Shown: positions 32,813 through 42,484, counted from the stretch's first letter. The stretch is DNA of 64,000 nucleotides from Mycetocola zhujimingii (GCF_003065425.1 NZ_CP026949.1:868001-932000); one strand, 5' to 3'. A program made the numbers and translations. The notes: generated by a model from the letters alone, not told the origin.

Positions 32813-33451
32813 CTAGGCGGGAAGATTCTGCATCACCGCTTCGGCAAGCTCCTCGACGTCGCCCGGTTCGAAGAAGGTTGTCGACCGTGCCGCGATCCAG
32901 TATGACCCGGTGAAGATCTGAGCTTCTCCCTGGGAGTCGATGACCGTGAAGTAACCCTCGATCGGCGGCGCACCGTAGGTGGGGACCGGCGTGCTCTCGG
33001 TGATGGCGAGGTTTTTCAGAGCGGTGAGCTCATCATCGCTGAGCTTGGCCACCGCGATGTCGACAGTGTCCTTGCTCGTGTTGTGGACCCACTGGCAGGT
33101 AAGCCCGTTCATGCCCGCGATCTGCCCCGGCTTTGTGTCGGGGTTCGGGGCGGCGTCTTCAACGAGCGTGAAGTTCGGGTTGTAGTTGTAGATGTCGTCG
33201 GCGCTGACGAGATCTCCGCACGACGCATCGATGGGCTGGCTCACGACCGGTGCGTCGCTCGCCGGGGTGGTCTCGCTCGGTGTCGAGGTCGGCTCGCTTG
33301 TCTCGCTGGATGTCGGTTTGGGTGTCGCAGTCGCGGAGCTGGTGGACTCAGCGCCCGGGGTGCATCCCGTCAGCACGACAGCGCCGACGGAAACGGCGAC
33401 GATCAGCGCGAGGGAACGGGAAGAGCGGGGGAACTGAAGCGAGGTGGCCAT
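32813..33451 (-). CDS. Secreted lipoprotein of unknown function
   Basis: A 212-residue protein. Residues 1-29 are a signal sequence (SLALIVAVSVGAVV) with lipobox LTGC at Cys30, a Ser/Thr/Pro-rich linker follows at about 33-65, and then an outer domain of about 145 residues (CGDLVSADDIYNYNPNF; LTCQWVHNTSKDTVDIAVAK) with two Cys that could pair. DUF-type actinobacterial lipoproteins look like this; I cannot name a family. The ATG at 33451 is chosen because it gives the lipobox at the normal distance. Confidence 0.85.
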   Translation of the reverse strand: MATSLQFPRSSRSLALIVAVSVGAVVLTGCTPGAESTSSATATPKPTSSETSEPTSTPSETTPASDAPVVSQPIDASCGDLVSADDIYNYNPNFTLVEDAAPNPDTKPGQIAGMNGLTCQWVHNTSKDTVDIAVAKLSDDELTALKNLAITESTPVPTYGAPPIEGYFTVIDSQGEAQIFTGSYWIAARSTTFFEPGDVEELAEAVMQNLPA

Positions 33452-33556
33452 GTACGTCTCTCTCTGAGGATGTACAAAAGATACCAAGCCCTGCATGCTC
33501 CAGTGATCAGGCCCGGTGGTGGGTCGGGCCCGAAGGGTGAGGCGCGGGCGCTGCCG

Positions 33557-33562
33557 TAGAAT
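33557..33562 (+). promoter_or_regulatory. -10 box of a leaderless promoter (argS)
   Basis: TAGAAT, then TGAGTCC (7 nt) and the GTG at 33570. Confidence 0.55.
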
Positions 33563-33569
33563 TGAGTCC

Positions 33570-35237
33570 GTGACCCCTGACGATCTCTCCGCTGCCCTGT
33601 TCGACCTCATCCTTCCTCTCGCCGAAAGTCACCGCGAGGGATCGAGCGCAGAGATCAGGCGCGAAGACGTCGTTCTTGAACGCCCGAAGAACCGCGACCA
33701 CGGCGACTGGGCATCGAATGTGGCGATGAAGCTGGCGAAGCGCCTCGGCACAAACCCCAGGGAGTTCGCCGCGCAGCTCGCAGCCTCACTCGCCGATGTC
33801 CCCGGTGTCGCGACCGCCGAGGTCGCTGGACCCGGCTTCATCAACGTGCGCCTCGATGCTGCAGCAGCGGGAGCGCTCGCGAAGAAGATTGTCGACGAGG
33901 CTGACGCATACGGCCGCAACGAGTCGCAGGCTGGCAGGGCGATCAACCTGGAGTTCGTCTCGGCGAACCCAACCGGCCCACTCCACATCGGTCACACCCG
34001 TTGGGCCGCGCTCGGCGATTCGATTGCACGCGTGCTCAAGGCATCCGGTGCCAACGTCGCGAGCGAGTACTACATCAACGACGCAGGCAGCCAGATGGAC
34101 ACCTTCGGTGCATCTGTGCTCGCCGCCATCCAGGGCAAGCCCACTCCAGAGGGTGGATACCCCGGCGCATACATCGCCGAGCTTGGCCGCCAGGTGCTTG
34201 AGCTCAAGCCGGACCTTGCGGAACTGCCCGACGACGAGGCGCTTGCCGCCGCGCGGGAACTGGCGTACAAACTTCAGCTCGCTGAAATCGAGAAGTCACT
34301 CGCGAGCTTCAACGTGCACTTCGACGTCTGGTTCTCGGAGCGCACCCTGCACGCGAAGAACCCCGAAACCGGCACGAGCCCGATCGATGACGCCGTCGAG
34401 CGGTTGCGCGCACAGGGTCACGTATTCGACGAGGACGACGCCGTCTGGGTACGCACCACCGACTTCGGCGACGACAAGGATCGTGTCATTCGTCGTGGCA
34501 ACAGCATCTACACCTATTTCGCAGCGGATGCCGCGTACTACCTCTCGAAGTCCGATCGCGGTTTCGAGCACAAGATCTACCTGCTCGGTGCAGACCACCA
34601 CGGTTACGTGCACCGGCTCAAGGCGCTTGCCGGTGCTGCGGGCGACAACCCCGACACCGACATCGAAATCCTGATCGGGCAGCTGGTGAGCGTCAATGGC
34701 GCCAAGCTCTCCAAGCGAGCGGGCAACATCATCGAGCTCGACGACCTGCAGGCCTGGATCGGTACAGACGCGTTGCGCTACTCGCTTGCGCGGTACCCGG
34801 CCGACTCGCCTCTCACTCTCGACCCGGAGCAATTGAAAAAGCGCAGCAACGACAACCCGGTCTTTTATGTGCAGTACGCCCACGCACGCACGCGCTCCGT
34901 TGCCCGCAACGCCGAGGCAGCCGGTGTCGACCGGTCGGCATTTGCCCCCGAACTTCTGGCGCATGAGACCGAGTCGGCACTGCTCGGCGCCCTGCAGGAA
35001 TTCCCGCGAATTGTCGCTCAGGCTGCTGAACTTCGCGAACCGCACCGCATTGCCCGCTACATTGAAGAGGTTGCGGGTCTGTACCACCGTTGGTACGACA
35101 ATTGCCGGGTGATTCCGCTCGGAGACGAACCGATCGGCGACGTGCACCGCTCGAGGCTGTGGCTCAATGACGCCACAGGCCAGGTCATCCGCAATGGTCT
35201 CGACCTCCTCGGCGTCACGGCTCCAGACAGGATGTAG
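33570..35237 (+). CDS. argS: Arginyl-tRNA synthetase
   Basis: A 555-residue class I aminoacyl-tRNA synthetase that charges tRNA-Arg. The class I HIGH motif is PTGPLHIGHTRWA (His139 onwards), and NGAKLSKRAGN is the KMSKS-like loop. The N-terminal Add1-like domain and the C-terminal DALR anticodon-binding domain (the region of IARYIEEVAGLYHRWYD and RNGLDLLGV at the end) complete the family layout. The GTG start lies 7 nt after a TAGAAT box; upstream codons are dissimilar. It is followed by the LmeA-like gene, 2 nt after the stop. Confidence 0.97.
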   Translation: MTPDDLSAALFDLILPLAESHREGSSAEIRREDVVLERPKNRDHGDWASNVAMKLAKRLGTNPREFAAQLAASLADVPGVATAEVAGPGFINVRLDAAAAGALAKKIVDEADAYGRNESQAGRAINLEFVSANPTGPLHIGHTRWAALGDSIARVLKASGANVASEYYINDAGSQMDTFGASVLAAIQGKPTPEGGYPGAYIAELGRQVLELKPDLAELPDDEALAAARELAYKLQLAEIEKSLASFNVHFDVWFSERTLHAKNPETGTSPIDDAVERLRAQGHVFDEDDAVWVRTTDFGDDKDRVIRRGNSIYTYFAADAAYYLSKSDRGFEHKIYLLGADHHGYVHRLKALAGAAGDNPDTDIEILIGQLVSVNGAKLSKRAGNIIELDDLQAWIGTDALRYSLARYPADSPLTLDPEQLKKRSNDNPVFYVQYAHARTRSVARNAEAAGVDRSAFAPELLAHETESALLGALQEFPRIVAQAAELREPHRIARYIEEVAGLYHRWYDNCRVIPLGDEPIGDVHRSRLWLNDATGQVIRNGLDLLGVTAPDRM

Positions 35238-35239
35238 CG

Positions 35240-36076
35240 ATGACCTCCTCGGATATCGACGGCTGGGAGACGCTGAGCAGCCGTGCAACCGTGACCGAGG
35301 ATCCCGAGCCGCCGCGCAGGAAGAACCGCACAGCACGATGGATTGCCGTTGTCGTGATCTTCGCCTCCGTGATCGCCCTCGCGATCGGCGGGCTGTTTCT
35401 CGCCGAGAGCGTTACGAGGGGCATCGCGACAGACGCGATCGCGGTCGCCGTCGAATCCAGCCTGCCGTCAGCCGTCGATGCTGATGTGGATGTGGACATC
35501 GCGGGGGAGTGGGTGCTGTTCCAGATATTCTCGGGCAGCCTCGAGAAGGTCACGCTGACGAGCGATGACGCCATGGTGGACGGCAGCCCCGCCGACTTCA
35601 CGCTCGTCGCGACCGATGTTCCGCTCGACCTCAAGCAGCCCGTCGGTGACATCGACGCAACGGTGAGCCTCGGACCGGGCTCGATCAACGAACTCCTCAC
35701 CCTCCCGGGCAACGACGCGGAGGTGGCGCTCGGCGACGGCACCGTCAGCTACGCGGACGAGGCGTCCATTCTTGGTTTCACCCTCGGCTACCTCGTCGAG
35801 GCGACGCTGTCGCCCAACGGAACCGACGTATTTGCCACTCCGGTGGCCGCTTCTGTGACGACGGACGTCGGCTCGCTCGACGTCTCGGGTCTGATCGAAC
35901 GGATACTCGGGGCACAGCCGGTGCGCATCTGCGTCGCCGACCGCTTGCCCGTTGGCGTAACGATCACGAGCATCGACGTCACTCCGGAGAGAGCGACACT
36001 GAACCTCCGCGCGAGTGACTTCACCCTGAATGGTGAGTCGCTGCGAGCGCGCGGCACCTGCCCCGATCCGGCGTGA
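35240..36076 (+). CDS. LmeA-like phospholipid-binding protein (DUF2993)
   Basis: A 278-residue protein anchored by one membrane helix at about 33-55 (WIAVVVIFASVIALAIGGLF); the outer domain is alternating strands and helices, with VDADVDVDIAGEWVLFQ and DFTLVATDVPLDLKQP as characteristic parts. The family includes LmeA, which takes part in lipomannan/lipoarabinomannan synthesis in mycobacteria; a role in envelope lipids is inferred. The ATG is 2 nt after the argS stop, so the two are cotranscribed. Confidence 0.83.
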   Translation: MTSSDIDGWETLSSRATVTEDPEPPRRKNRTARWIAVVVIFASVIALAIGGLFLAESVTRGIATDAIAVAVESSLPSAVDADVDVDIAGEWVLFQIFSGSLEKVTLTSDDAMVDGSPADFTLVATDVPLDLKQPVGDIDATVSLGPGSINELLTLPGNDAEVALGDGTVSYADEASILGFTLGYLVEATLSPNGTDVFATPVAASVTTDVGSLDVSGLIERILGAQPVRICVADRLPVGVTITSIDVTPERATLNLRASDFTLNGESLRARGTCPDPA

Positions 36077-36091
36077 TGCTTCCCGCCGGCC

Positions 36092-36129
36092 GCAGGACAA
36101 CGAGCTGACGCCGGCAGGACAACGAGCTG
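36092..36129. repeat. Two direct repeats, 22-bp period
   Basis: GCAGGACAACGAGCTG occurs at 36092-36107 and 36114-36129 in the gap upstream of lysA. Confidence 0.8.
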
Positions 36130-36270
36130 GATGCCCGGTCGCGCATACAGGGCGTGCCAGAATTTGCTGACGCTCGCGATTCCCGCCCCCTGAGGACTTC
36201 TCGGTAGGATTTGGGAATCTCCACCGCACCCTGAAGCGGTACTCCATCACCCGCACGATTGGTTTCTGCC

Positions 36271-37674
36271 GTGGCTTCTCACCCACTCGCCCCCGCGTGG
36301 CTGGCGGTTCCGGACGACGCCAACTCCCTCTCTCCAGCGGTGTTCAGCCGAAACATCGGCCGCGATGACGATGGGGTCCTCACGGTTGCCGGTGTTCCGG
36401 CGACCGAGATCGCCCAGACATTCGGAACCCCTGTCTATGTCTTCGACGAGGCCGACGCCCGCGAACGGGCCAGCCACGTGCTCGCCGCCTTCTCCCGCGA
36501 ATTCGAAGCGATCGGGTCGAAAGCAAAGGTTTATTACGCGGGTAAGGCGTTCCTCTCCACCGAGATCGCACGCTGGGTCACCGAAGCCGGCCTCAACATC
36601 GATGTTTGCTCAGAGGGAGAGCTCGCCGTCGCCCTCGCCGCCGGCGTAGACGCATCCCGTCTCGGTCACCACGGGAACAACAAGTCGCTCGCTGAGATCG
36701 ACAGATCCGTCTCGGTGGGAATGGGCGCAATCGTGATCGACAGTCTCCAGGAGATACCGCGCGTTGCGGATGCCGCGGCGAGGCACGGTCGTCGCCAGGC
36801 GGTTCGGCTCCGGGTCAACAGCGGTGTGCACGCGCACACCCACGATTTCCTCGCAACGGCGCACGAAGACCAGAAGTTCGGGCTGCCGCTCGAGCACGCG
36901 GCGGATGCCGTTGCTGAGATCCGTTCGTTTGACTCCCTCGAATTCCTCGGTCTCCACTGCCACATCGGGTCACAGATCTTCGGTGCCGATGGTTTTGCCG
37001 AGTCTGCGGCACGGTTGCTCGCGGTGCACAGGGAACTTCTCGCAGCGGGACCTGTGCCGGAGCTGAACCTCGGCGGTGGCTTCGGCATCGCGTACACGAC
37101 GGCTGACGACCCCGATTCGATCGACGACCTCGCCGCTGCGATCGCCGGCATCGTCGCCGCCGAGTGTGCGCGCCTCGAGATTCCCGTTCCGCTCGTCGCA
37201 TTCGAGCCAGGTCGCGCGATCATCGGCCCGAGCGGCTTCACCCTGTATGAGGTGGGCACGACGAAAGACGTGGAGTTGATCACGGATGCCGGGACGACGG
37301 CGACGCGACGCTACGTCAGCATTGACGGCGGAATGAGCGACAACGCCCGGCCGGCGCTCTACGGTGCCGACTACTCGGTGCGGATCGCCAGCAGGACAAG
37401 CGAGGCAGCCCCGGTTCTCATCCGTCTCGCCGGGAAGCACTGCGAATCAGGCGACATCGTCGTCTCGGACGATTACCTCCCCGGCGATGTTGCCCCGGGG
37501 GATCTCGTCGCCGTCCCAGCGACGGGTGCCTACTGCTGGTCGCTCGCGAGCAACTACAACTACCTCGGACGCCCGCCCGTCATTGCCGTGAAAGACGGCA
37601 CTGCGCGAGTCATCGTCCGCGGTGAAACCGAGGCTGACCTACTGGCGCGCGACGCCGGATTGGATGCACGATGA
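36271..37674 (+). CDS. lysA: Diaminopimelate decarboxylase
   Basis: A 467-residue PLP enzyme that converts meso-diaminopimelate to lysine. Lys92 in VYYAGKAF is the Schiff-base lysine; FLGLHCHIGSQIF and LNLGGGFGIAY (about 260 and 340 in the alternative count) bind PLP; the active-site Cys is in GKHCESGD and the C-terminal NYLGRPPVIAV is typical. The GTG at 36271 is preferred to the TTG at 36259 as a start. It leads the lysA-hom-thrC-thrB operon and overlaps hom by ATGA. Confidence 0.96.
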   Translation: MASHPLAPAWLAVPDDANSLSPAVFSRNIGRDDDGVLTVAGVPATEIAQTFGTPVYVFDEADARERASHVLAAFSREFEAIGSKAKVYYAGKAFLSTEIARWVTEAGLNIDVCSEGELAVALAAGVDASRLGHHGNNKSLAEIDRSVSVGMGAIVIDSLQEIPRVADAAARHGRRQAVRLRVNSGVHAHTHDFLATAHEDQKFGLPLEHAADAVAEIRSFDSLEFLGLHCHIGSQIFGADGFAESAARLLAVHRELLAAGPVPELNLGGGFGIAYTTADDPDSIDDLAAAIAGIVAAECARLEIPVPLVAFEPGRAIIGPSGFTLYEVGTTKDVELITDAGTTATRRYVSIDGGMSDNARPALYGADYSVRIASRTSEAAPVLIRLAGKHCESGDIVVSDDYLPGDVAPGDLVAVPATGAYCWSLASNYNYLGRPPVIAVKDGTARVIVRGETEADLLARDAGLDAR

Positions 37675-38981
37675 CTGAATACCGCACAGTTCGGGTGGCG
37701 CTGCTCGGCGCCGGGTCCGTCGGTTCGCAGGTGGCGAGGCTGCTTCTCGCCAACGGCGACGAACTGGCAGCCCGCGTCGGAGCCAGACTCGAGCTCGCCG
37801 GTATTGCCGTCCGCAATGTTGACGCCGAGCGAGACGTGGAACTGCCGCGAGACCTGCTGACAACCGACGCCGAGTCGCTCATCGTCGGGGCTGACATCGT
37901 GATCGAGCTGATGGGTGGAATTGAGCCCGCGCGCAGCTACATCCTCTCCGCCATCAACTCCGGAGCCGATGTCATCACGGGCAACAAGGCGCTGCTCGCG
38001 GCGCACGGCCCCGAACTCTTTGCGCAGGCGGAGCAGGTCGGTGCGGAGATCTACTATGAGGCAGCCGTTGCTGCCGCCATCCCGATCATCCGACCGCTGC
38101 GCGACAGCCTTGCCGGTGACAACATCAACCGGATCCTCGCGATCGTCAACGGTTCGACGAACTTCATTCTGGACCGCATGGACCGCTTCGGCGACAGCAT
38201 GGAGGACGCACAAAAGACGGCGTTCGAACTCGGGTTCCTCGAGGCCGACCCGACTCTTGACGTCGGTGGCTACGACGCCGCCCAGAAGGCGACGATCCTC
38301 GCGAGCCTCGCGTTCCACAGCAGTGTCGACCCTGAGGGTGTCTACCGCGAGGGCATCGAGCACATCACCGCCGAGCAAATCGAGGCGGCGAGAAAGGCGG
38401 GCTACGTCATCAAGCTGCTCGCCATCACCGAGCGCATCACCGCTGAAGACGGCACGGCTGGCGTCTCCGCACGCGTGTATCCCGCGCTCGTGAGCCGTGA
38501 GCATCCGCTCGCCGCTGTCCACGGAGGAAACAACGCAGTTTTCGTCGAGGCTGAAGCTGCCGGCCCCCTCATGTTCTACGGTGCAGGTGCCGGGGGAGTG
38601 CAGACGGCGTCCGCCGTCCTGGGAGACCTCGTCTCCGCTGCCCGTCGTCACGTCGCTGGTGGCCCGGGTCTCGGGGAGTCCACGCACGCGGACCTTCCCC
38701 TGCTTCCCATCGGTGAGGTCGTCACCAAGTACCAGATCACCCTGCGGGTCGATGACCGGCAGGGCGTTCTCGCCGAGGTTGCCACGGTTCTCGCCGACGG
38801 CGGCGTTTCGGTCGAGACTGTCGAGCAGACCATCGAATCGACGGAGGACGTCCCGACGGCGTACCTCGTCATCGGCACGCATGCCACCAGGGAAAGAGCT
38901 CTCCAGTCCACCGTCACGGCGCTCAACGCGTCGGGTGTGGTTGAGTCAGTTGTCAGTGTTCTACGAGTTGAAGGAGTCTAG
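37671..38981 (+). CDS. hom: Homoserine dehydrogenase with ACT domain
   Basis: A 436-residue NAD(P)H enzyme reducing aspartate semialdehyde to homoserine. [17 protein letters not shown] (about 9-25) is the nucleotide-binding fold; [13 protein letters not shown] and [19 protein letters not shown] mark the catalytic domain with its conserved Asp and Lys; from about residue 350 a C-terminal ACT domain ([19 protein letters not shown]) suggests feedback control by threonine. It overlaps lysA by ATGA and is followed by thrC after 2 nt. Confidence 0.97.
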   Translation: MTEYRTVRVALLGAGSVGSQVARLLLANGDELAARVGARLELAGIAVRNVDAERDVELPRDLLTTDAESLIVGADIVIELMGGIEPARSYILSAINSGADVITGNKALLAAHGPELFAQAEQVGAEIYYEAAVAAAIPIIRPLRDSLAGDNINRILAIVNGSTNFILDRMDRFGDSMEDAQKTAFELGFLEADPTLDVGGYDAAQKATILASLAFHSSVDPEGVYREGIEHITAEQIEAARKAGYVIKLLAITERITAEDGTAGVSARVYPALVSREHPLAAVHGGNNAVFVEAEAAGPLMFYGAGAGGVQTASAVLGDLVSAARRHVAGGPGLGESTHADLPLLPIGEVVTKYQITLRVDDRQGVLAEVATVLADGGVSVETVEQTIESTEDVPTAYLVIGTHATRERALQSTVTALNASGVVESVVSVLRVEGV

Positions 38982-38983
38982 TA

Positions 38984-40066
38984 ATGGCGAAGCAGTGGCG
39001 CGGAGTTCTGCACGAGTATGCAGACCGCCTGGACGTGACAGCCAAGACCCCGATCATCAGCCTCGGTGAGGGTGGAACCCCACTCATCTACGCATCGGCA
39101 CTGTCGGCCCGCACGGGCGCGAAGGTCTGGGTCAAGTACGAGGGCATGAACCCCACCGGATCCTTCAAGGACCGCGGTATGACGATGGCGGTCTCGAAGG
39201 CCGTCGAAGCCGGCGCAAAAGCCGTCATCTGCGCTTCGACGGGCAACACGTCGGCGTCGGCAGCCGCATACGCGACCCACGCCGGTATCACCGCCGCTGT
39301 TCTCGTGCCGGAGGGCAAGATCGCCATGGGCAAGCTGGCCCAGGCCATCGCGCACAACGCGCAGTTGATCCAGGTGCAGGGCAACTTCGACGACTGCCTC
39401 GACATGGCGCGTGAACTCGCTGCGAACTACCCGGTCCACCTCGTCAACTCGGTCAACAACGACCGCATCGAGGGACAGAAGACCGCGGCGTTCGAAATCG
39501 TCGAGGTGCTCGAAGACGCACCGGACTTCCACTTCATCCCGGTCGGCAACGCGGGTAACTACACCGCGTACACCCGCGGCTACACCGAAGAGCTCGAGCG
39601 TGGAATCTCCACAAAGCTCCCGCGCATGTTCGGCTTCCAGGCGGCCGGCAGCGCGCCGCTCGTCACCGGGCACATCGTCAAGCACCCCGAGACCGTCGCC
39701 AGCGCGATCCGCATCGGCAACCCCGCGTCGTGGGAGCTCGCTCTCGCCGCACGCGAGGCGACCGATGGATACTTCGGTGCCATCGAGGATGCCAAGATCC
39801 TCGAGGCGCAGCGCATCCTGTCGCAGGAAGTCGGCATCTTCGTCGAGCCGGCATCCGCCATCAGCGTCGCCGGATTGCTCGAGCGTTCAGAAGCCGGGCA
39901 GGTCCCGGCAGATGCCACTGTTGTGCTCACCGTCACTGGCCACGGTCTCAAAGACCCGCAGTGGGCGCTTCGCAACGCCGACGGCGGAGACATCACGCCG
40001 ACGATCGTTCCTGTCGACGTCACTGAGGTCGCGAGCGTTCTCGGGCTGGCCAAGGGCTCGGCGTGA
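38984..40066 (+). CDS. thrC: Threonine synthase
   Basis: A 360-residue PLP enzyme that makes threonine from phosphohomoserine. Lys62 in [11 protein letters not shown] forms the Schiff base; [14 protein letters not shown] (about 80-93) binds the PLP phosphate; [12 protein letters not shown] (about 180) is the second PLP loop. The length is that of the short, non-allosteric bacterial class. It is second to last in the operon and overlaps thrB by GTGA at 40063-40066. Confidence 0.97.
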   Translation: MAKQWRGVLHEYADRLDVTAKTPIISLGEGGTPLIYASALSARTGAKVWVKYEGMNPTGSFKDRGMTMAVSKAVEAGAKAVICASTGNTSASAAAYATHAGITAAVLVPEGKIAMGKLAQAIAHNAQLIQVQGNFDDCLDMARELAANYPVHLVNSVNNDRIEGQKTAAFEIVEVLEDAPDFHFIPVGNAGNYTAYTRGYTEELERGISTKLPRMFGFQAAGSAPLVTGHIVKHPETVASAIRIGNPASWELALAAREATDGYFGAIEDAKILEAQRILSQEVGIFVEPASAISVAGLLERSEAGQVPADATVVLTVTGHGLKDPQWALRNADGGDITPTIVPVDVTEVASVLGLAKGSA

Positions 40067-40998
40067 GCCTGGCCGGTCGAAGCGTCACAGTCCGGGTACC
40101 GGCAACGAGCGCCAATCTCGGGCCGGGCTTCGACACACTCGGCCTTGCGCTGAGCCTCTACGACGAGGTCACCGTCACGGTTCGCGATGAACCGGGTGCG
40201 ACGGTCGAGGTCATCGGTGTAGGGGACGGCGACGTTCCGACCGACGAGACCAACCTCGTCGTCTCGTCGATGGCATATGCGTTTCGCGCGCTCGGTCAGG
40301 ACGTGCCCGGTGTCGACGTCGTCGCGCGCAACGTCATTCCTCACGGACGCGGCCTCGGCTCGTCCGGCGCTGCCGTTGTGGCGGGAATTGTCGCCGCGCA
40401 GGGATTGCTCGACGGCATCGTCGATGTCGACGACTCGACGCTGCTCGGCATCGCGACCGAGCTCGAGGGTCACCCCGACAACGTGGCGCCTGCCCTGTTC
40501 GGCGGCCTCACCATCGCGTGGGTAGAGCCGACCGGGCCGCAGCACAAGAAGCTCATGGTGCACCGGGGTGTTGCTCCGCTCGTTTTCGTGCCGCAGCACA
40601 CGCTGTCGACGAAGCTCGCGCGGAGCCTCCAGCCCGAGAACGTTCCGCACTCGGATGCCGTTTTCAACGTTTCGCGGTCGGCCCTGCTCATCGCCGCTCT
40701 CACGCAGAGTCCTGAACTTCTATTCGCTGGAACCGAAGACAAGCTGCACCAGGACTACCGGGCGTCTGCCATGCCGGAAACCCACCGCCTGGTGACTCTG
40801 TTGCGCTCGCACGGCTTTGCGGCGGTCGTCTCCGGGGCCGGGCCGTCGATTCTCGTTCTGGCGGATGGGCCGGGGCAGCGGATCGAGGCTGCTGAACTCA
40901 TGGCGCGCGAGTCTGACACCGAGTGGGATGCCCTGTACCTCGCCGTGGATGTGAAGGGCGCATCGCGAAGCGATGCGAAAGGCGGCAGCCCCAACTAA
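40063..40998 (+). CDS. thrB: Homoserine kinase
   Basis: A 311-residue GHMP kinase that phosphorylates homoserine with ATP. The N-terminal [18 protein letters not shown] (about 9-26) is conserved in ThrB, and [16 protein letters not shown] (about 94) is the ATP phosphate loop. [17 protein letters not shown] (about 250) is the third GHMP motif. The GTG overlaps the thrC stop. The C-terminal 20 residues are Ser/Lys/Gly-rich. A tandem repeat block begins 16 nt after the stop. Confidence 0.97.
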   Translation: MSLAGRSVTVRVPATSANLGPGFDTLGLALSLYDEVTVTVRDEPGATVEVIGVGDGDVPTDETNLVVSSMAYAFRALGQDVPGVDVVARNVIPHGRGLGSSGAAVVAGIVAAQGLLDGIVDVDDSTLLGIATELEGHPDNVAPALFGGLTIAWVEPTGPQHKKLMVHRGVAPLVFVPQHTLSTKLARSLQPENVPHSDAVFNVSRSALLIAALTQSPELLFAGTEDKLHQDYRASAMPETHRLVTLLRSHGFAAVVSGAGPSILVLADGPGQRIEAAELMARESDTEWDALYLAVDVKGASRSDAKGGSPN

Positions 40999-41014
40999 GG
41001 CAATCTACAAAACG

Positions 41015-41183
41015 GGACGCGTCCCCCCAACCACACTCAACCCGAACCCATGCGTGGACGCGTCCCCCCAACCACACTCAAACCGAACCCGGGTGGTCAC
41101 GCGTCTCTCTCACTCACACTCAAACCGAACCCGTGCGTGGTCGCGCGTCTCCCTCACTCACACTCAACCCGAACCCGGGTGTG
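41015..41183. repeat. Four imperfect tandem repeats, 41-44 bp
   Basis: CACACTCAAMCCGAACCC recurs with its anchor at 41032, 41073, 41115 and 41159 (periods 41, 42, 44). The first two units carry GGACGCGTCC palindromes; later ones have degraded forms (CACGCGTC, CGCGCGTC). The block fills the gap between convergent thrB and the ClpN-SRPBCC gene. Confidence 0.9.
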
Positions 41184-41193
41184 GACGACCCCC

Positions 41194-42195
41194 TCACCGA
41201 AACACCCGACTGATCCCTCCGCCGATCTGCACCAGCCCGAGCCACGCGAGGAACCGCTGGAGCGGGCGCAGGGGCCAGCCCACAATTCGGCGCCAGCCGC
41301 GCGAGCGAGCCCAGGACATGGCCAGCCGCAGCTGAGTTCCGCCCGGCGCCGGTGTGAGTTCGATTGACAGGACATTCGCGGTGCCGCGTGTGGTGTCCGG
41401 ATAGCTCGTCTGCCAGGCGATCCGAACCAATTCGGCTGTGTCGACAAGCTGCACTCGCCGCCGCCGGAATTCCCTCTTCACGCGCGCTGGTTTACCGTCG
41501 GGGTGCACGGTTGGGGTGATTGCCAGCCAGCTGCTGCCAACGGTCGCCGTGTCGGTGTGGTCATTGCCGTCGGGTTCGATCGTCCCAACGCTCGGGTTCC
41601 ACTCGGGCATACGCAGGGGATCCGCGACGAGCGCCCAGACTGTTTCGACGCTCGCGGGCACGAAGACCTCGGTGCGGCCGGTGACAGCGCGTGGCGTTGC
41701 CGCAGCGTCGGCGGGCCGTTCAGGCGGGGGAGTCGACTGCTCGATCGTCAACGCGGTCTCGACCTGGTCCACCGAGAGACTGAGCCGTGCGAGAAGGTCA
41801 GCGATCAGTCCGCTGGGCTCGGCGAGCAGCTCGCGCAGGACCGCGGCCGCGTCGCCTCCGCCCTTGTCCCCGGCGTGCTTGAGCAGGTTGAGTGCCCGCG
41901 GTGTCCACTCATAGCCTCGGGTCTCGTGAAAGACAATGCGGCCAGGTGCTGGCTGGTCAACGGCGACGCCGATGGCCCGCAACTGGTCAGAGTGCATGGC
42001 ATCCACGGCGTCGCGGGCGCCTGTCAGCGTGACCCCGGCCGCCCGAAGTGCCCGCCCTGCGGACTGATCGCTGAGCACGAGTGCCAGGAACAGGTGCTCG
42101 AGATCTGCGTCGCGCTGGCCTCGCCGTGATGCTTCTTCCATCGCGGCGATCGACAGTACCTGCATGGTCGCTGCGGCTGTGGTGAATGAGCTCAC
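41194..42195 (-). CDS. ClpN domain-SRPBCC domain fusion protein
   Basis: A 333-residue protein. Residues 1-140 form a Clp N-terminal double repeat (VLSIAAMEEASRRGQRDADL, EHLFLALVLSDQSAGRALR, then TPRALNLLKHAGDKGGGDAA and AVLRELLAEPSGLI), the substrate/adaptor-binding domain of ClpA/B/C but without any ATPase. Residues 168-320 are an SRPBCC domain (TEVFVPASVETVWALVADPL, MPEWNPSVGTIEPDG), which holds hydrophobic ligands. This pairing without AAA modules suggests a stress sensor or adaptor; the function is unknown. It overlaps the HTH gene by ATGA (42192-42195). Confidence 0.85.
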   Translation of the reverse strand: MSSFTTAAATMQVLSIAAMEEASRRGQRDADLEHLFLALVLSDQSAGRALRAAGVTLTGARDAVDAMHSDQLRAIGVAVDQPAPGRIVFHETRGYEWTPRALNLLKHAGDKGGGDAAAVLRELLAEPSGLIADLLARLSLSVDQVETALTIEQSTPPPERPADAAATPRAVTGRTEVFVPASVETVWALVADPLRMPEWNPSVGTIEPDGNDHTDTATVGSSWLAITPTVHPDGKPARVKREFRRRRVQLVDTAELVRIAWQTSYPDTTRGTANVLSIELTPAPGGTQLRLAMSWARSRGWRRIVGWPLRPLQRFLAWLGLVQIGGGISRVFR

Positions 42196-42437
42196 GGTGT
42201 CCTCCTCGGAATCGGGATCGTCGGGTCAATGCGTTTCGAGTACTTTTTGTGAACGGCCTGGCGCGTGACGCCGAGCGCATCGGCGATCTCCAGCCAGCTC
42301 ATGCCGGCACGCAGCGCTGCCTCAACCTGTGCGAGTTCGAGCGTGTCGGCCAGCGCACGCAGGGAAACAATCGCCCGAAGACCGGCTCGCGGGTCTGTCG
42401 TGTTCGCCGCCCTTGCGGCGAGCGTCTCGGTTTCCAT
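42192..42437 (-). CDS. Small HTH DNA-binding protein
   Basis: An 81-residue protein with a helix-turn-helix at about 46-66: SWLEIADALGVTRQAVHKKY, preceded by a helical arm (LRALADTLELAQVEAALRAG). The C-terminus is basic. It is first in an operon with the ClpN-SRPBCC gene. The ATG at 42437 lies 6 nt after TAGGTT, so the mRNA should be leaderless, and that -10 box is inside the palindrome AAGCAAC-CTAC-GTTGCTT at 42440-42457, which argues for autoregulation by this protein. Confidence 0.85.
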   Translation of the reverse strand: METETLAARAANTTDPRAGLRAIVSLRALADTLELAQVEAALRAGMSWLEIADALGVTRQAVHKKYSKRIDPTIPIPRRTP

Positions 42438-42439
42438 GT

Positions 42440-42484
42440 AAGCAACCTACGTTGCTTGCAAGAGTTAAGCAACCCTGGTTGCTT
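42440..42484 (-). promoter_or_regulatory. Double operator over the HTH/ClpN-SRPBCC promoter
   Basis: Two inverted repeats with the same arms lie 27 bp apart centre to centre: AAGCAAC-CTAC-GTTGCTT (42440-42457) and AAGCAACC-CT-GGTTGCTT (42467-42484, perfect). The minus-strand -10 TAGGTT (42444-42449) is inside the first, and a -35-like TTGCTT (42467-42472), 17 nt away, is inside the second. Confidence 0.82.

Noticed and set aside
36130-36270. Riboswitch or T-box ahead of lysA-hom-thrC-thrB
   Set aside because: I looked for a lysine riboswitch or T-box pattern and see no conserved core, specifier stem or terminator hairpin.
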